From: Streptomyces tendae
GTDB taxonomy: Bacteria > Actinomycetota > Actinomycetes > Streptomycetales > Streptomycetaceae
Length of the DNA stretch: 54,577 nucleotides
Direction of reading: 5' to 3'
Assembly: GCF_014650435.1 (NCBI RefSeq)
Contig: NZ_BMUY01000019.1
Span: forward strand, 111,042-165,618
Shown here: positions 32,116 to 40,892 of the stretch, piece by piece
Layout: each line of letters opens with the position of its first letter
Position numbering within the stretch: position 1 is the stretch's first letter
Notes under the pieces: model-generated
The model's database searches: none
What the model was told of the DNA's origin: nothing
Seen by the model: only the letters and a program-made list of their open reading frames with translations
Position numbers and translations under genes: made by a program

Positions 32116-34185
32116 TCAGCCCGCCCGTGCGGGCGTACGCGTCCCGTGCGGGCGCTCCCGCTCCGAGCCGCACAGTTCGCCGGTCAGCTCCCGCACCAGC
32201 CGCACCAGGTCGGTCGGGCGGTCCGGGCCCCACCAGTCGCCGAGCAGTTCGGCGAGGGAGTCCTCGCGGGCCAGCGCCAGCCGTTCGGCGACCTCGCGGC
32301 CGCGTGGGGTGAGGACCAGGTCGGGGCCCTCGCGGACGGCGAGGTGCCGCTCCTCCACCTGCCGGGCCGCCGCCATCACGGTGGCCAGCGGGACCGGGCT
32401 GCGCTCCGCCAGCTGGGCGGGCTCGACGCGGCCGTACTTCCTGACCCGCAGCAGCATCCAGCTCGACGCGGGCAGCAGGTCGTAGCCCGCCCGTGCGGTG
32501 ATCCGGCGGTAGATCTCCCGGCGGCCCTCCCGGGTGCCGAGGACCGACAGGGCGCGGCACACCTCGTCGTGCGAGGAGCGTTCCACCGGGTTGCTGGCGA
32601 GGGTCTCGGTGGCGTCCGGCGCGGTGACCGAGCCGCGCAGCCGGTCCTCCTTCAGGAACCAGGCCAGGAGGAAGGCGAGGAGGGCGACGGGGGTGGCGTA
32701 CAGGAAGACGTCGGTGATGGAGGAGGCGTAGGCGTGGATCGCCTCGGGGCGCAGCGCGGGCGGCAGGGCGCCGATGCCGCGCGGGTCGGCCTTGAGGGTG
32801 TCCACGGAGACGCCGGGCGGCAGGGCGGCGCCCCGGAAGGCGTCGGTGAGCTGGTCGCCGAGGCGGCTCGCGAAGATCGTGCCGAAGATGGCCACGCCGA
32901 AGGACGCGCCGATGGACCGGAAGAAGGTCGCGCCGGAGGTGGCTACGCCCAGGTCCTCGTAGGCGACGGCGTTCTGCACGATGAGGACGAGGACCTGCAT
33001 CACCAGACCGAGGCCCAGGCCGAAGACGAAGAAGTAGGCGCTCATCTCGGCGGTGGCGCTGTTCTCGTCGAGCTGGTGCAGCAGGAGCAGTCCGAGGGTG
33101 GTCACGGCGGTGCCCGCGACGGGGAAGACCTTCCAGCGGCCGGTGCGGCTGACGATCTGCCCGGAGACGGTCGACGACAGCAGCAGGCCGAACACCATCG
33201 GCAGCATGTGCACGCCGGACATGGTGGGCGTGACACCCCGTACGACCTGCAAGAACGTCGGCAGGTACGTCATCGCGCCGAACATCGCGAAGCCGATGAC
33301 GAAGCTGATGACCGCGGAGAGCGTGAAGGTGCGGACGCGGAAGAGCTTCAGCGGCAGGACGGGCTCGGCCGCCCTGCGTTCCACGGCCACGAAGAGTACG
33401 GCCAGGACGACCGCGAGCACCGCGAGGCCGATGATCTGCGGGGAGCCCCAGGCCCAGGTCGTGCCGCCGAGCGAGGCCACCAGGACCAGGCAGGTGGCGA
33501 CGGAGGCGATGAGGAGGGTGCCGAGGTAGTCGATGACGTGCCGGGTGGCCCGGCGCGGGATGTGCAGGACCGCCGCGATCACCGCGAGCGCGACGACGCC
33601 GATGGGGAGGTTGATGTAGAAGACCCAGCGCCAGCTGAGGTGCTCGGTGAAGACCCCGCCGAGCAGTGGGCCGAGCACGCTGGTCGCGCCGAAGACGGCG
33701 CCGAACAGGCCCTGGTAGCGGCCTCGTTCACGGGGTGGCACCAGGTCGCCGACGATCGCCATCGACAGCACCATCAGACCGCCTCCGCCCAGGCCCTGCA
33801 GGGCGCGGAAGGCGATCAGCTGGCCCATGCCCTGCGCTGTGCCGCACAGCGCGGAGCCGACCAGGAAGATCACGATCGCCAGCTGGAACAGCCTCTTGCG
33901 TCCGTACTGGTCGCCGAGCTTTCCCCACAGCGGGGTCGCGGCGGTGGCCGCCAGGAGGTACGCGGTGACCACCCAGGACAGGTGCTCGAGTCCGCCGAGA
34001 TCGCTGACGATGGTCGGCAGCGCCGTCGACACGATGGTCTGGTCGAGTGCGGCGAGCAGCATCCCGAGGAGCAGGGCCCCGATGGAGACGAGTACGCCGC
34101 CGGCGACCTGTTCCCGCTCCCCCGGTGGCGCGGACCGCGCCGGGTCCGGCTCCGACTCCGTCGCCTCGCGCACGTCTCCGGCCAT
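32116..34185 (-). CDS. DHA2-family MFS exporter fused to a winged-helix (MarR-like) domain
   Basis: A 689-residue protein. Residues about 30-535 form a 14-helix DHA2 exporter: LAALDQTIVSTALPTIVSDL is the family's first-helix motif, GKLGDQYGRKRLF is motif A, and ASVLGPLLGGVFT is the motif C region. Residues about 560-689 form a cytoplasmic winged helix: REIYRRITARAGYDLLPASSW, LAERSPVPLATVMAAARQVEE and LVLTPRGREVAERL. This fusion is common in actinobacteria and may sense the exported drug. ATG 34185 has GGAGG eight nt upstream, so a longer frame from GTG 34206 is unlikely. No cognate DNA site is obvious. Confidence 0.9.
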   Translation of the reverse strand: MAGDVREATESEPDPARSAPPGEREQVAGGVLVSIGALLLGMLLAALDQTIVSTALPTIVSDLGGLEHLSWVVTAYLLAATAATPLWGKLGDQYGRKRLFQLAIVIFLVGSALCGTAQGMGQLIAFRALQGLGGGGLMVLSMAIVGDLVPPRERGRYQGLFGAVFGATSVLGPLLGGVFTEHLSWRWVFYINLPIGVVALAVIAAVLHIPRRATRHVIDYLGTLLIASVATCLVLVASLGGTTWAWGSPQIIGLAVLAVVLAVLFVAVERRAAEPVLPLKLFRVRTFTLSAVISFVIGFAMFGAMTYLPTFLQVVRGVTPTMSGVHMLPMVFGLLLSSTVSGQIVSRTGRWKVFPVAGTAVTTLGLLLLHQLDENSATAEMSAYFFVFGLGLGLVMQVLVLIVQNAVAYEDLGVATSGATFFRSIGASFGVAIFGTIFASRLGDQLTDAFRGAALPPGVSVDTLKADPRGIGALPPALRPEAIHAYASSITDVFLYATPVALLAFLLAWFLKEDRLRGSVTAPDATETLASNPVERSSHDEVCRALSVLGTREGRREIYRRITARAGYDLLPASSWMLLRVRKYGRVEPAQLAERSPVPLATVMAAARQVEERHLAVREGPDLVLTPRGREVAERLALAREDSLAELLGDWWGPDRPTDLVRLVRELTGELCGSERERPHGTRTPARAG

Positions 34186-34351
34186 CCCGACCTCCACAGG
34201 TGTCACGGTCCATCCAGGTCGGTGTGACCAGTTATGACCGTTTCAGTCCTCCAGGAAGCCGGTATTCCGGGGGCGTGTGCGCCGAAGTATGGAGAAGATC
34301 TGCATAATCTCTGGAGTTCGCGAGGGGAGTCGCGAGGGGAGGGACGAACGC

Positions 34352-35566
34352 GTGGATCAGCAGAAGGAGCCGTCGCAGGACCGGTCGGCGGGGGCCGCCT
34401 GCCCGGAGTGCGGCACACCCAGGGCGGCGGACAACACACCGTCCTGCGCCTGCGGAACCAGGGCGTCCGACGCCCTGCGCGACGCCCGCACGGCCCAGGC
34501 GGCAGCGGCGGAGGACTTCGACCCGCTGCGCATACGGCCGTACGTCGAGCTGGACGGGGCCGGGAAGCCCTCGGACACACCCGACGCGTCCGGCCCGTCC
34601 GATGCACCCGACGCCTCCGGCCCGTCCGGCTCTTCCGGTGAGCCCAGCGCCGCACCCGCGTCCGATTCCGACCCGGACGCCACCATGACGCTGCGCGCCG
34701 TCGACGCCGGGGCCGGTACGGGAGCGGCAGCCGGTACGGGTGCGGGTGCGGCAGTCGGTGCCGGTGCCGGTTCGCCCGCCGGGGACGCGGAAGCGACCTC
34801 CGCGCTGCCGACGCCCCTCGCCCCCTCGACCGGCTCGCCCAGCGCACACGACCTGCGCCTGTTCGACGCGTCCGCCACCGCTCCCCTCCCGCGGGTGGGC
34901 CCGGGGGCGGAGAGTGCGGACGGCGGGGGACGGCCGCCGCGGAGGCGCCGCAAGGGCGTCCTGCTGAGTGCGGCCGGGGCGGTCGTGGTGGTGGTCGGCG
35001 CGGCGGGATTCGCGAGCGGGCTGTTCTCGTACGACACCCCGTCGCGGGACGGGGCGCTGCCGGACGAGGTCCGGGCGAGCGTGCCGGACCCGTCGACCAG
35101 CGAGGCCCCGCCGAGCGCCGGACCGAGCACGACCGCCGCCTCGCCGACGCCCTCCGCGTCCGCTTCCCCGTCCGAGTCCGCGTCCCCTTCGGCCGAACCG
35201 AGCGCTTCGGCGTCGCCGTCCCCGTCGGCGTCGAGCGCCTCGCCCACTCCGTCCCGGTCGGCCGAGCCGACGCAGAGCACGAGCGCGCCGGCCGAGGAGG
35301 CTCCGCAGGAGTCCGAGGAGGACGACGGCGATCCCGGCGGCGGCCCCACGCTGCGCCGCGGCGACCAGGGCCCGGAGGTCGTCGAACTGCAGCAGCGCCT
35401 GGCCGAGAAGGAGTTCTACCGGGGCGACTTCAACGGCAACTACAACCGTCAGGTCGAGGACGCGGTCCGGCACTACCAGTGGTATCGCGGCATCTACTCC
35501 GACGGAGTCGGCGTCTACGGCCCCGAAACCCGCCGCAGGCTGGAGTCGGAGACCCGGGAGCCGTAG
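34352..35566 (+). CDS. membrane protein with N-terminal zinc-ribbon-like Cys cluster and C-terminal peptidoglycan-binding domain
   Basis: A 404-residue protein. Residues about 15-35 have paired cysteines (ACPECGTPR, then SCACGTRASD), like a zinc ribbon, followed by a long Ala/Gly/Pro/Asp-rich region. A membrane helix GVLLSAAGAVVVVVGAAGF lies near residue 210, preceded by RPPRRRRK. Beyond it, a Ser/Pro/Ala-rich spacer leads to PG_binding_1 at the end: LRRGDQGPEVVELQQRLAEKEF and VYGPETRRRLES. So it spans the membrane with the N terminus inside and anchors to the cell wall outside. GTG 34352 is preceded by GGGGAGGG. Diverges from the MFS gene. Confidence 0.85.
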   Translation: MDQQKEPSQDRSAGAACPECGTPRAADNTPSCACGTRASDALRDARTAQAAAAEDFDPLRIRPYVELDGAGKPSDTPDASGPSDAPDASGPSGSSGEPSAAPASDSDPDATMTLRAVDAGAGTGAAAGTGAGAAVGAGAGSPAGDAEATSALPTPLAPSTGSPSAHDLRLFDASATAPLPRVGPGAESADGGGRPPRRRRKGVLLSAAGAVVVVVGAAGFASGLFSYDTPSRDGALPDEVRASVPDPSTSEAPPSAGPSTTAASPTPSASASPSESASPSAEPSASASPSPSASSASPTPSRSAEPTQSTSAPAEEAPQESEEDDGDPGGGPTLRRGDQGPEVVELQQRLAEKEFYRGDFNGNYNRQVEDAVRHYQWYRGIYSDGVGVYGPETRRRLESETREP

Positions 35567-35593
35567 CGGCGGCGGGCCCCCGGGCAGGCGGCG

Positions 35594-36259
35594 TCAGCCG
35601 ATGTGCAGGCGCAGGCCGCCGTCCGGGGCGGCCTCGACCCGGACCTGTGTCAGGTCCTCGACGACCACGTCCGGCCCGTGGAACCCGGCGCGCGGTCCGA
35701 CCCCCACGACCCGCATCCCGGCGGCGCGCGCGGCCGCGATGCCGGCGCCGGAGTCCTCGAAGGCGATGCAGTCGGCGGGGTCGATGCCCAGCTCGGCGGC
35801 GCCCTTGAGGAAGCCCTCCGGGTCGGGCTTGCTCGCGCCGACCGACTCGGCGGTGATCCGGACGTCCGGCTGGACGAGCCCGGCGGCGGCCATCCGCGCG
35901 GTGGACAGGGCCACGTCGGCCGAGGTCACCAGGGCGTGCGGCAGGCCGCGCAGCGAGGCGAGGAAGTCCGGCGCGCCGGGAATCACGACGACGCCCTCGG
36001 TGTCGGCGGTCTCCTCGGCGAGCATGCGGGCGTTGTCGGCGTAGTTCTGCTCCATGGGCCGGTCCGGCAGCAGCAGCGCCATCGAGGCGTAGCCCTGCCG
36101 TCCGTGGACGACCTTCATGACCTCGTCGCCGTCCAGCCCGTGCCGGTCGGCCCAGCGCCGCCAGACGCGCTCGACGGCGGCGTCCGAGTTGACGAGGGTG
36201 CCGTCCATGTCGAGCAGCAGGGCACGGGCGGGCAGAACGGTGCTTGCGGTGGCCGTCAT
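35594..36259 (-). CDS. HAD-superfamily phosphatase (beta-PGM/glycerol-3-phosphatase-like)
   Basis: A 221-residue hydrolase. Motif I is ALLLDMDGTLVNSDAAVERVW (nucleophile Asp and acid Asp), motif II lies in ALVTSADVALS, motif III is the Lys of GASKPDPEGFLKGAAELG and motif IV is CIAFEDSGAGIAAARAAGM. The cap is the small four-helix type near residues 35-85, with HGRQGYASMALLLPD. It resembles phosphoglycolate/sugar-phosphate phosphatases; the substrate cannot be named. Convergent with the peptidoglycan-binding gene, 27 bp apart. Confidence 0.9.
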   Translation of the reverse strand: MTATASTVLPARALLLDMDGTLVNSDAAVERVWRRWADRHGLDGDEVMKVVHGRQGYASMALLLPDRPMEQNYADNARMLAEETADTEGVVVIPGAPDFLASLRGLPHALVTSADVALSTARMAAAGLVQPDVRITAESVGASKPDPEGFLKGAAELGIDPADCIAFEDSGAGIAAARAAGMRVVGVGPRAGFHGPDVVVEDLTQVRVEAAPDGGLRLHIG

Positions 36260-36437
36260 CGGCAGACTCCAAGGCGCGGGGCGGAAACAAGGCGGCCCCG
36301 CCCGCCGGTCAGGGAGAACGGACGGGAGCCACTTTGTTCACCCACGGTACAAAACAGACCGGGGTTCGCGCCACCGGCGCACGCCACCGGCCCCGTCACA
36401 ACCGGCCGGGACCCGGCCGGGGACCGGCGGCCGACGC

Positions 36438-37019
36438 TCAGCCGGCGATCGCCTCCCACAGGCTCCACACGCCGAGGCCCAGCATGAGCACCGCCGCGAT
36501 CTTCGTGATCAGCCCCAGCGGCACCCGCTTCATCAGGGCCTTTCCACCGACGATGCCGAGCCCGGCCACCGCCCACAGCGCGAGCACCGCACCGAGGCCG
36601 ACGGAGAGCGGGTCGTCGTAGCGGGCCGCGAGGTTGGCCGTCATGATCTGCGTCAGGTCGCCGAACTCGGCGACCAGGATGAGCATGAACCCCGCCCCGG
36701 CGACCTTCCAGAAGGACTGGTCCTGCGGCTTGCGGACCTCCTCGTCCTCGTCGTCCTTCTTCATCAGCAGCACGGCGGCACCGCCGAGGAACAGCACACC
36801 GGTGATCGCGTGCACGAGCTGCTGCGGCAGCAGGGTCAGCACGCTGCCCGCCGCGACGGCGAGCACGACGTGCACCAGGAAGGCGGCGGCCACGCCCGCG
36901 AAGACGTACGAGGCCCGGTAGCGGGTGCCGAGGACGAGGCCGGCGAGTGCGGTCTTGTCCGGCAGTTCGGCGAGGAAGACGACACCGAAGACGAGCGCCG
37001 TCACGGTCAGGCTGATCAA
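36438..37019 (-). CDS. TMEM165/GDT1 (UPF0016) cation transporter, probable Mn2+ exporter
   Basis: A 193-residue membrane protein with two related halves of three helices. Each half has the family motif E-x-G/P-D-K/L-T: FLAELPDKTALAGLVLGTRY and LVAEFGDLTQIMTANLAARY. Between them is an acidic/basic cytoplasmic loop (KKDDEDEEVRKPQ). Family members exchange Mn2+ or Ca2+ for protons and guard against Mn toxicity. The upstream yybP-ykoY type riboswitch (37145-37260) indicates Mn2+-induced expression, strongly supporting Mn2+ export. The start follows a 5' leader of about 125 bp beyond the riboswitch. Confidence 0.93.
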   Translation of the reverse strand: MISLTVTALVFGVVFLAELPDKTALAGLVLGTRYRASYVFAGVAAAFLVHVVLAVAAGSVLTLLPQQLVHAITGVLFLGGAAVLLMKKDDEDEEVRKPQDQSFWKVAGAGFMLILVAEFGDLTQIMTANLAARYDDPLSVGLGAVLALWAVAGLGIVGGKALMKRVPLGLITKIAAVLMLGLGVWSLWEAIAG

Positions 37020-37144
37020 GGTTCCTCAATCGGTCGGGGCCACCCCGCCGAGAGTGCTGATGGTGCGGATTTCGATCCCCGCGACGCGCGACACCTCGGC
37101 ACGGCAGCACACGGATCCACCCCTGCCGTACGGCACGGGCGTGC

Positions 37145-37260
37145 ACTGCTTGCCGAAGGTCTCGCTGGCCTGCCCCGCTCACGAGGCCTGCCTCCGGGCG
37201 CCGGCTCAGACGAGCTGAGCAGTATGTCGACGGTCCGGCGAAGAGCTACTCCCCTTCTGC
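37145..37260 (-). ncRNA. yybP-ykoY (Mn2+) riboswitch
   Basis: On the minus strand the leader of the TMEM165 gene reads AAGGGGAGTAGCTCTTCGCC near its 5' end, the hallmark conserved L1 sequence, then CCGTCGACATACTGC, and later AGCGAGACCTTCGGCAAGC as the 3' partner. These flank variable helices, as in this RNA family. The match is by eye; boundaries are approximate. Known role: Mn2+ binding turns on exporter genes. Confidence 0.8.
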
Positions 37261-37460
37261 GCCGTCCATAGTACGCGACCCCCCGGGCGGGGCCGAGGGC
37301 CGAAAGTCCCGGCCCGTCTCCGTCACGAGTCTCGCCGCGCTTCTAGACGTGCCATGCACACGTCACTAACTTCTAACCGACCGCACACCCGTGCGCCATG
37401 CGGCGTCGCGAGCATTCCCCTGCCCGCGTCCCAACGCCCCCACACTCACAGGGAGTTCGC

Positions 37461-38105
37461 ATGCCGAAGTTCTACGCGCGTCGACGGCTCGGTTTCCTCG
37501 CCGCGTTCACCGGGCTCATAGCCTCCGCCGGGCTCCTCAACGGCCCGGCCGCCTCCGCCGCCCTCCCCACCCCGGTCAGCGCCGCCACCGCCCGCACCTA
37601 CCTCGCCTCCCTCACGGTGGCCACCGAGGACCGCACCGGCTACGACCGCGACCTCTTCCCGCACTGGATCACCCAGTCCGGCACCTGCAACACCCGCGAG
37701 ACGATCCTCAAGCGCGACGGCACGAACGTCGTCACCGACTCCTCCTGCGCCGCCACCAGCGGCAGTTGGTACTCCCCCTACGACGGCGCCACCTGGTCCG
37801 CCTCCTCCGACGTCGACATCGACCACCTGGTGCCGCTCGCCGAGGCATGGGACTCCGGCGCCGACTCCTGGACCACCTCGCGCCGGCAGTCCTTCGCCAA
37901 CGACCTGACCCGGCCCCAGCTCCTCGCGGTCACCGACAACGTCAACCAGTCCAAGGGCGACCAGGACCCGGCCACCTGGATGCCCTCGCGCAGCGCCTAC
38001 CGCTGCACGTACGTGCGCGCCTGGGTGCAGGTGAAGTACTACTACGACCTCTCGGTCGACTCGGCGGAGAAGTCCGCCCTGCAGGGCTATCTCGCGAACT
38101 GCTGA
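37461..38105 (+). CDS. secreted HNH-family nuclease (DUF1524 / GmrSD-like)
   Basis: A 214-residue secreted protein. The signal peptide FYARRRLGFLAAFTGLIASA is cleaved near ASA-AL. The nuclease domain has the His-Asp-His pattern DIDHLVPLAEAWDSGADSW followed by ANDLTRPQLLAVTDNVNQSK and GDQDPATWMP, the DUF1524-type metal-finger core. Cysteines (TCNTRE, SSCAATS, YRCTY, LANC) suggest two disulfides. Extracellular DNA hydrolysis, for nutrient scavenging or defence, is the usual role. Start ATG has GGGAG upstream. Confidence 0.92.
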   Translation: MPKFYARRRLGFLAAFTGLIASAGLLNGPAASAALPTPVSAATARTYLASLTVATEDRTGYDRDLFPHWITQSGTCNTRETILKRDGTNVVTDSSCAATSGSWYSPYDGATWSASSDVDIDHLVPLAEAWDSGADSWTTSRRQSFANDLTRPQLLAVTDNVNQSKGDQDPATWMPSRSAYRCTYVRAWVQVKYYYDLSVDSAEKSALQGYLANC

Positions 38106-38226
38106 CGCCCGTCGGCGTCCGGCCGCCGTCCGTTCCGCCGCCCGTTCCGCCGTCAGTTCGGCGCGGAACCTCCCCGCCGGCCTCCGTCGTTCCGTACCGT
38201 ACGGGGCGACGGAGGAGAGGATCATC

Positions 38227-39942
38227 GTGACGGAACTGCGCCTGGGACCACTGCTGAGGTACACCGACGGTTCCCGCGCGACCGTCTGGGTCGAGACGGA
38301 CGGCCCCTGCACGGCCGAGGTGCGCTGCGCCGACGGCGCCCGGGGCACGGCCCGCAGCTTCCTGATCGCGGGCCACCACTACGCCCTGGTCCAGGTCGAC
38401 GGCCTGACGCCCGGCACGGCGACGGAGTACGAGGTGCTCCTCGACGGGACCGGTGTGTGGCCGCCGCCCGACTCCCGCTTCCCGCCCTCGGTGATCGCCA
38501 CTCCCACGGACGACGACGGCATGCGCGTCGCCTTCGGCTCCTGCCGCTGGGCGGCGCCGCCCGCCGGCGGCAAGGACCGCGTGGGTCCCGACGCCCTGGA
38601 CACCCTCTCAGCCCGCGTCGCGGCCGACCCCGACGGTGCCCGCCCCGACGTGCTGCTGCTGCTCGGCGACCAGGTGTACGCCGACGAGATCTCCGACGCC
38701 ACGCGCCAGTGGATCGCCGGCCGGCGGGACTTGGACGCGGGTCCCGGCGACCAGGTCGCAGACTACGAGGAGTACACCCGCCTCTACTACGAGTCCTGGC
38801 TCGACCCCGAGGTGCGCTGGCTGCTGTCCACCGTCCCCAGCTGCATGATCTTCGACGACCACGACGTCATCGACGACTGGAACACCTCCGCAGCCTGGCT
38901 CGCCGACATGCGGGCCACCGACTGGTGGCAGCAGCGGCTGCTGAGCGGATTGATGTCGTACTGGGTGTACCAGCAGCTGGGCAACCTGTCCCCGGACGAA
39001 CTGGCCGCCGACCCGCTCTACACGGCCGTCCGCGAGGCACCCGACGGCACCGACGCCCTGCGGGACTTCGCCGCCCGCGCCGACGCCGATCCGGCCTCCG
39101 TCCGCTGGAGCTACCGGCGCGACTTCGGGCGCATACGGCTGCTGATGGTCGACTCCCGCGCGGCCCGCGTCCTGGAGGAGGACCGCCGCACGATGCTCGA
39201 CCCGGCCGAGGCCGCGTGGCTGCGCGAACAGATCCTCGACGGGCGGGGCCGCGGGAGCGGGGGCCAGGGCGACAACAGGGGCGGGAGCGAGAACGGGGGC
39301 GCGAGCGAGAACGGCGGCGACGGTCTCGGCGCGTACGACCACCTGCTGATCGGCACCTCGCTGCCCTGGCTGCTGCCCCACCTGGTGCACGACGTGGAGG
39401 CGTGGAACGCCGCGATGTGCGGCGGTGAACGGGGCGCGCGCTGGGCGCGGCTCGGGGAGCGGATCCGGCGCGGGGCCGACCTGGAGCACTGGTCCGCGTT
39501 CCCCTCGTCCTTCGACGCCCTCGGCGACCTGATCGCCGAGGCCGGTACCGGGCCTGGAGCGCCCGCGACCGTGAGTGTGCTGTCGGGCGACGTCCACCAC
39601 GCCTACGTGGCCGAGCCGTCGTGGCCGGGGCGGGCACCGGACGCGCGCGTGGCCCAGCTGACCTGCTCCCCCGTCCACAACTCCGTGCCGCTCTCGATCC
39701 GCCTCGGCTTCCGCTTCGGCTGGAGCGCCCCCGCGCGTGCCCTCGGGCGGCGCATCGCCCGGCACGGACGCTGCACGCCCCCGGCGGTGAGCTGGCGCAG
39801 AACGGGCGGGCCCTGGTTCGGCAACCAGATCATGACGCTGACCCTGCGGGGGCGGTCGGCGCGGCTGCGCCTGGAACAGGCCCGGGCCCATCGTGACGGG
39901 ACGACCGTCCTGCGGAAGGTGACGGACCGGGAGCTGGCGTAG
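38227..39942 (+). CDS. PhoD-family alkaline phosphatase/phosphodiesterase-like protein
   Basis: A 571-residue metallophosphoesterase. The N-terminal 85 residues form a PhoD_N-like beta domain (GPLLRYTDGSRATVWVETDG). The metal site is seen in LLLGDQVYADEISD, FDDHDVIDDWNTSAAW and, near the end, LSGDVHHAYVAE. Unlike classical secreted PhoD, it has no signal peptide or Tat motif, so it is cytoplasmic. A Gly/Asn/Arg-rich insert lies around residues 340-370 (GRGSGGQGDNRGGSENGG). Substrate could be phosphodiesters or teichoic acids; streptomycete cytosolic homologues remain untested. Confidence 0.9.
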   Translation: MTELRLGPLLRYTDGSRATVWVETDGPCTAEVRCADGARGTARSFLIAGHHYALVQVDGLTPGTATEYEVLLDGTGVWPPPDSRFPPSVIATPTDDDGMRVAFGSCRWAAPPAGGKDRVGPDALDTLSARVAADPDGARPDVLLLLGDQVYADEISDATRQWIAGRRDLDAGPGDQVADYEEYTRLYYESWLDPEVRWLLSTVPSCMIFDDHDVIDDWNTSAAWLADMRATDWWQQRLLSGLMSYWVYQQLGNLSPDELAADPLYTAVREAPDGTDALRDFAARADADPASVRWSYRRDFGRIRLLMVDSRAARVLEEDRRTMLDPAEAAWLREQILDGRGRGSGGQGDNRGGSENGGASENGGDGLGAYDHLLIGTSLPWLLPHLVHDVEAWNAAMCGGERGARWARLGERIRRGADLEHWSAFPSSFDALGDLIAEAGTGPGAPATVSVLSGDVHHAYVAEPSWPGRAPDARVAQLTCSPVHNSVPLSIRLGFRFGWSAPARALGRRIARHGRCTPPAVSWRRTGGPWFGNQIMTLTLRGRSARLRLEQARAHRDGTTVLRKVTDRELA

Positions 39943-40104
39943 ACGGCCCCGGGAGGCGCGGCGACCCGCCCGGGTTGAGACGGCACGGCCCGCACGGGGT
40001 GAGACGGTGTGGCCCGCTTGGGGCCGCGGCGGTGTGCGGCCCGCATGGGTCAGGGGCGGTGCGGGGTATGAATTGAGTCACGTCGGTGGGCCGCGCCGCG
40101 AGTG

Positions 40105-40118
40105 TGGGAGCGCTCCCA
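40105..40118. promoter_or_regulatory. second CebR box
   Basis: TGGGAGCGCTCCCA, the same 14-bp palindrome as upstream of the AA10 gene, extended to GTGGGAGCGCTCCCAC. It lies 163 bp after the PhoD stop and 158 bp before the DoxX start, with no carbohydrate gene adjacent. Confidence 0.75.
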
Positions 40119-40185
40119 CCTGGCCCGGTGGCAGTAGCGGGCAGGTGACCGCACGTCAGGCTATGGCTAAATGTTGAACTTGCAA

Positions 40186-40206
40186 GCACTCGTTAGGCTC
40201 ACCTAA
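40186..40206. promoter_or_regulatory. iron box (DmdR/IdeR-type operator)
   Basis: GTTAGGCTCACCTAAC fits the right half and core of the iron box TTAGGTTAGGCTAACCTAA at about 14 of 19 positions. It stands about 70 bp before the DoxX ATG, where DmdR1-Fe2+ would block transcription. Confidence 0.65.
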
Positions 40207-40276
40207 CGTGGGCCGCCCACTCGGTTCCGTCCCCCACCGGCCCGTTCCGGCCGGCCGACCGAAGGAGCACTCCCCC

Positions 40277-40735
40277 ATGCCCGGACGCCTCAACAGCGCC
40301 ACCGCCCAGCCATACGTACTCGGCCTGTTCCGCATGGTCGTCGGCCTCCTCTTCGCCTGCCACGGCGCCGCCTCGCTCTTCGGCGTCCTCGGTGGCGCGG
40401 CGGGGGGCGGCACGATCGACGCGGGCACCTGGCCGGGCTGGTACGCGGCCGTGATCCAGCTGGTCGGCGGCAGCCTCGTCCTGCTGGGCCTCGGCACCCG
40501 AGCCGCGGCGGTCATCGCCTCCGGCTCCATGGCCTACGCGTACTTCAAGGTGCACCAGCCGGGTGCCCTGTGGCCGATGGAGAACGGCGGCGAGGCTTCC
40601 GTCATGTTCTGCTGGGCCTTCCTGCTGCTCGCCTTCACCGGTTCCGGTGCCTTCGGACTGGACCGGCTCCTCGCCCGGCGCACGTCGGAGCCGGAGCAGT
40701 CCACCCCGGAGCGGCAGACGCCGGTCGCGGCCTGA
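40277..40735 (+). CDS. DoxX-family membrane protein
   Basis: A 152-residue protein with four hydrophobic helices. The first carries the DoxX pattern LGLFRMVVGLLFACHGAASLFG, the second follows in YAAVIQLVGGSLVLLGLGTR, the third region has GSMAYAYFKVHQPGALWPMENGGE, and the last is VMFCWAFLLLAFTGSGAFGLD. In mycobacteria and other bacteria DoxX forms a membrane complex with superoxide dismutase/thiosulfate sulfurtransferase and limits oxidative stress. The iron box and the CebR box upstream suggest dual regulation. ATG 40277 has GAAGGAG seven nt before it. Confidence 0.88.
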   Translation: MPGRLNSATAQPYVLGLFRMVVGLLFACHGAASLFGVLGGAAGGGTIDAGTWPGWYAAVIQLVGGSLVLLGLGTRAAAVIASGSMAYAYFKVHQPGALWPMENGGEASVMFCWAFLLLAFTGSGAFGLDRLLARRTSEPEQSTPERQTPVAA

Positions 40736-40892
40736 TCCGACCGCGTGTGAACGCCGCGCGTCGATCACACAAGCCCCCTGTGAACCCTCTGTCACACCCC
40801 GGGCGTACGCTGTATGGCTGTCATCGGCCGCTCCTGCCGTCCCCGCGTCTCGCGGCATGGCCCGGCCCACGGGGGAGTATCGGGGAGTTGTG

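Noticed and set aside
30559..34227. Very long (over 1200 codons) open frame on the plus strand
   Set aside because: It crosses five annotated minus-strand genes, has repeated Arg/Gly/Ala shadows and no domain or codon sense. High G+C content makes such frames common.
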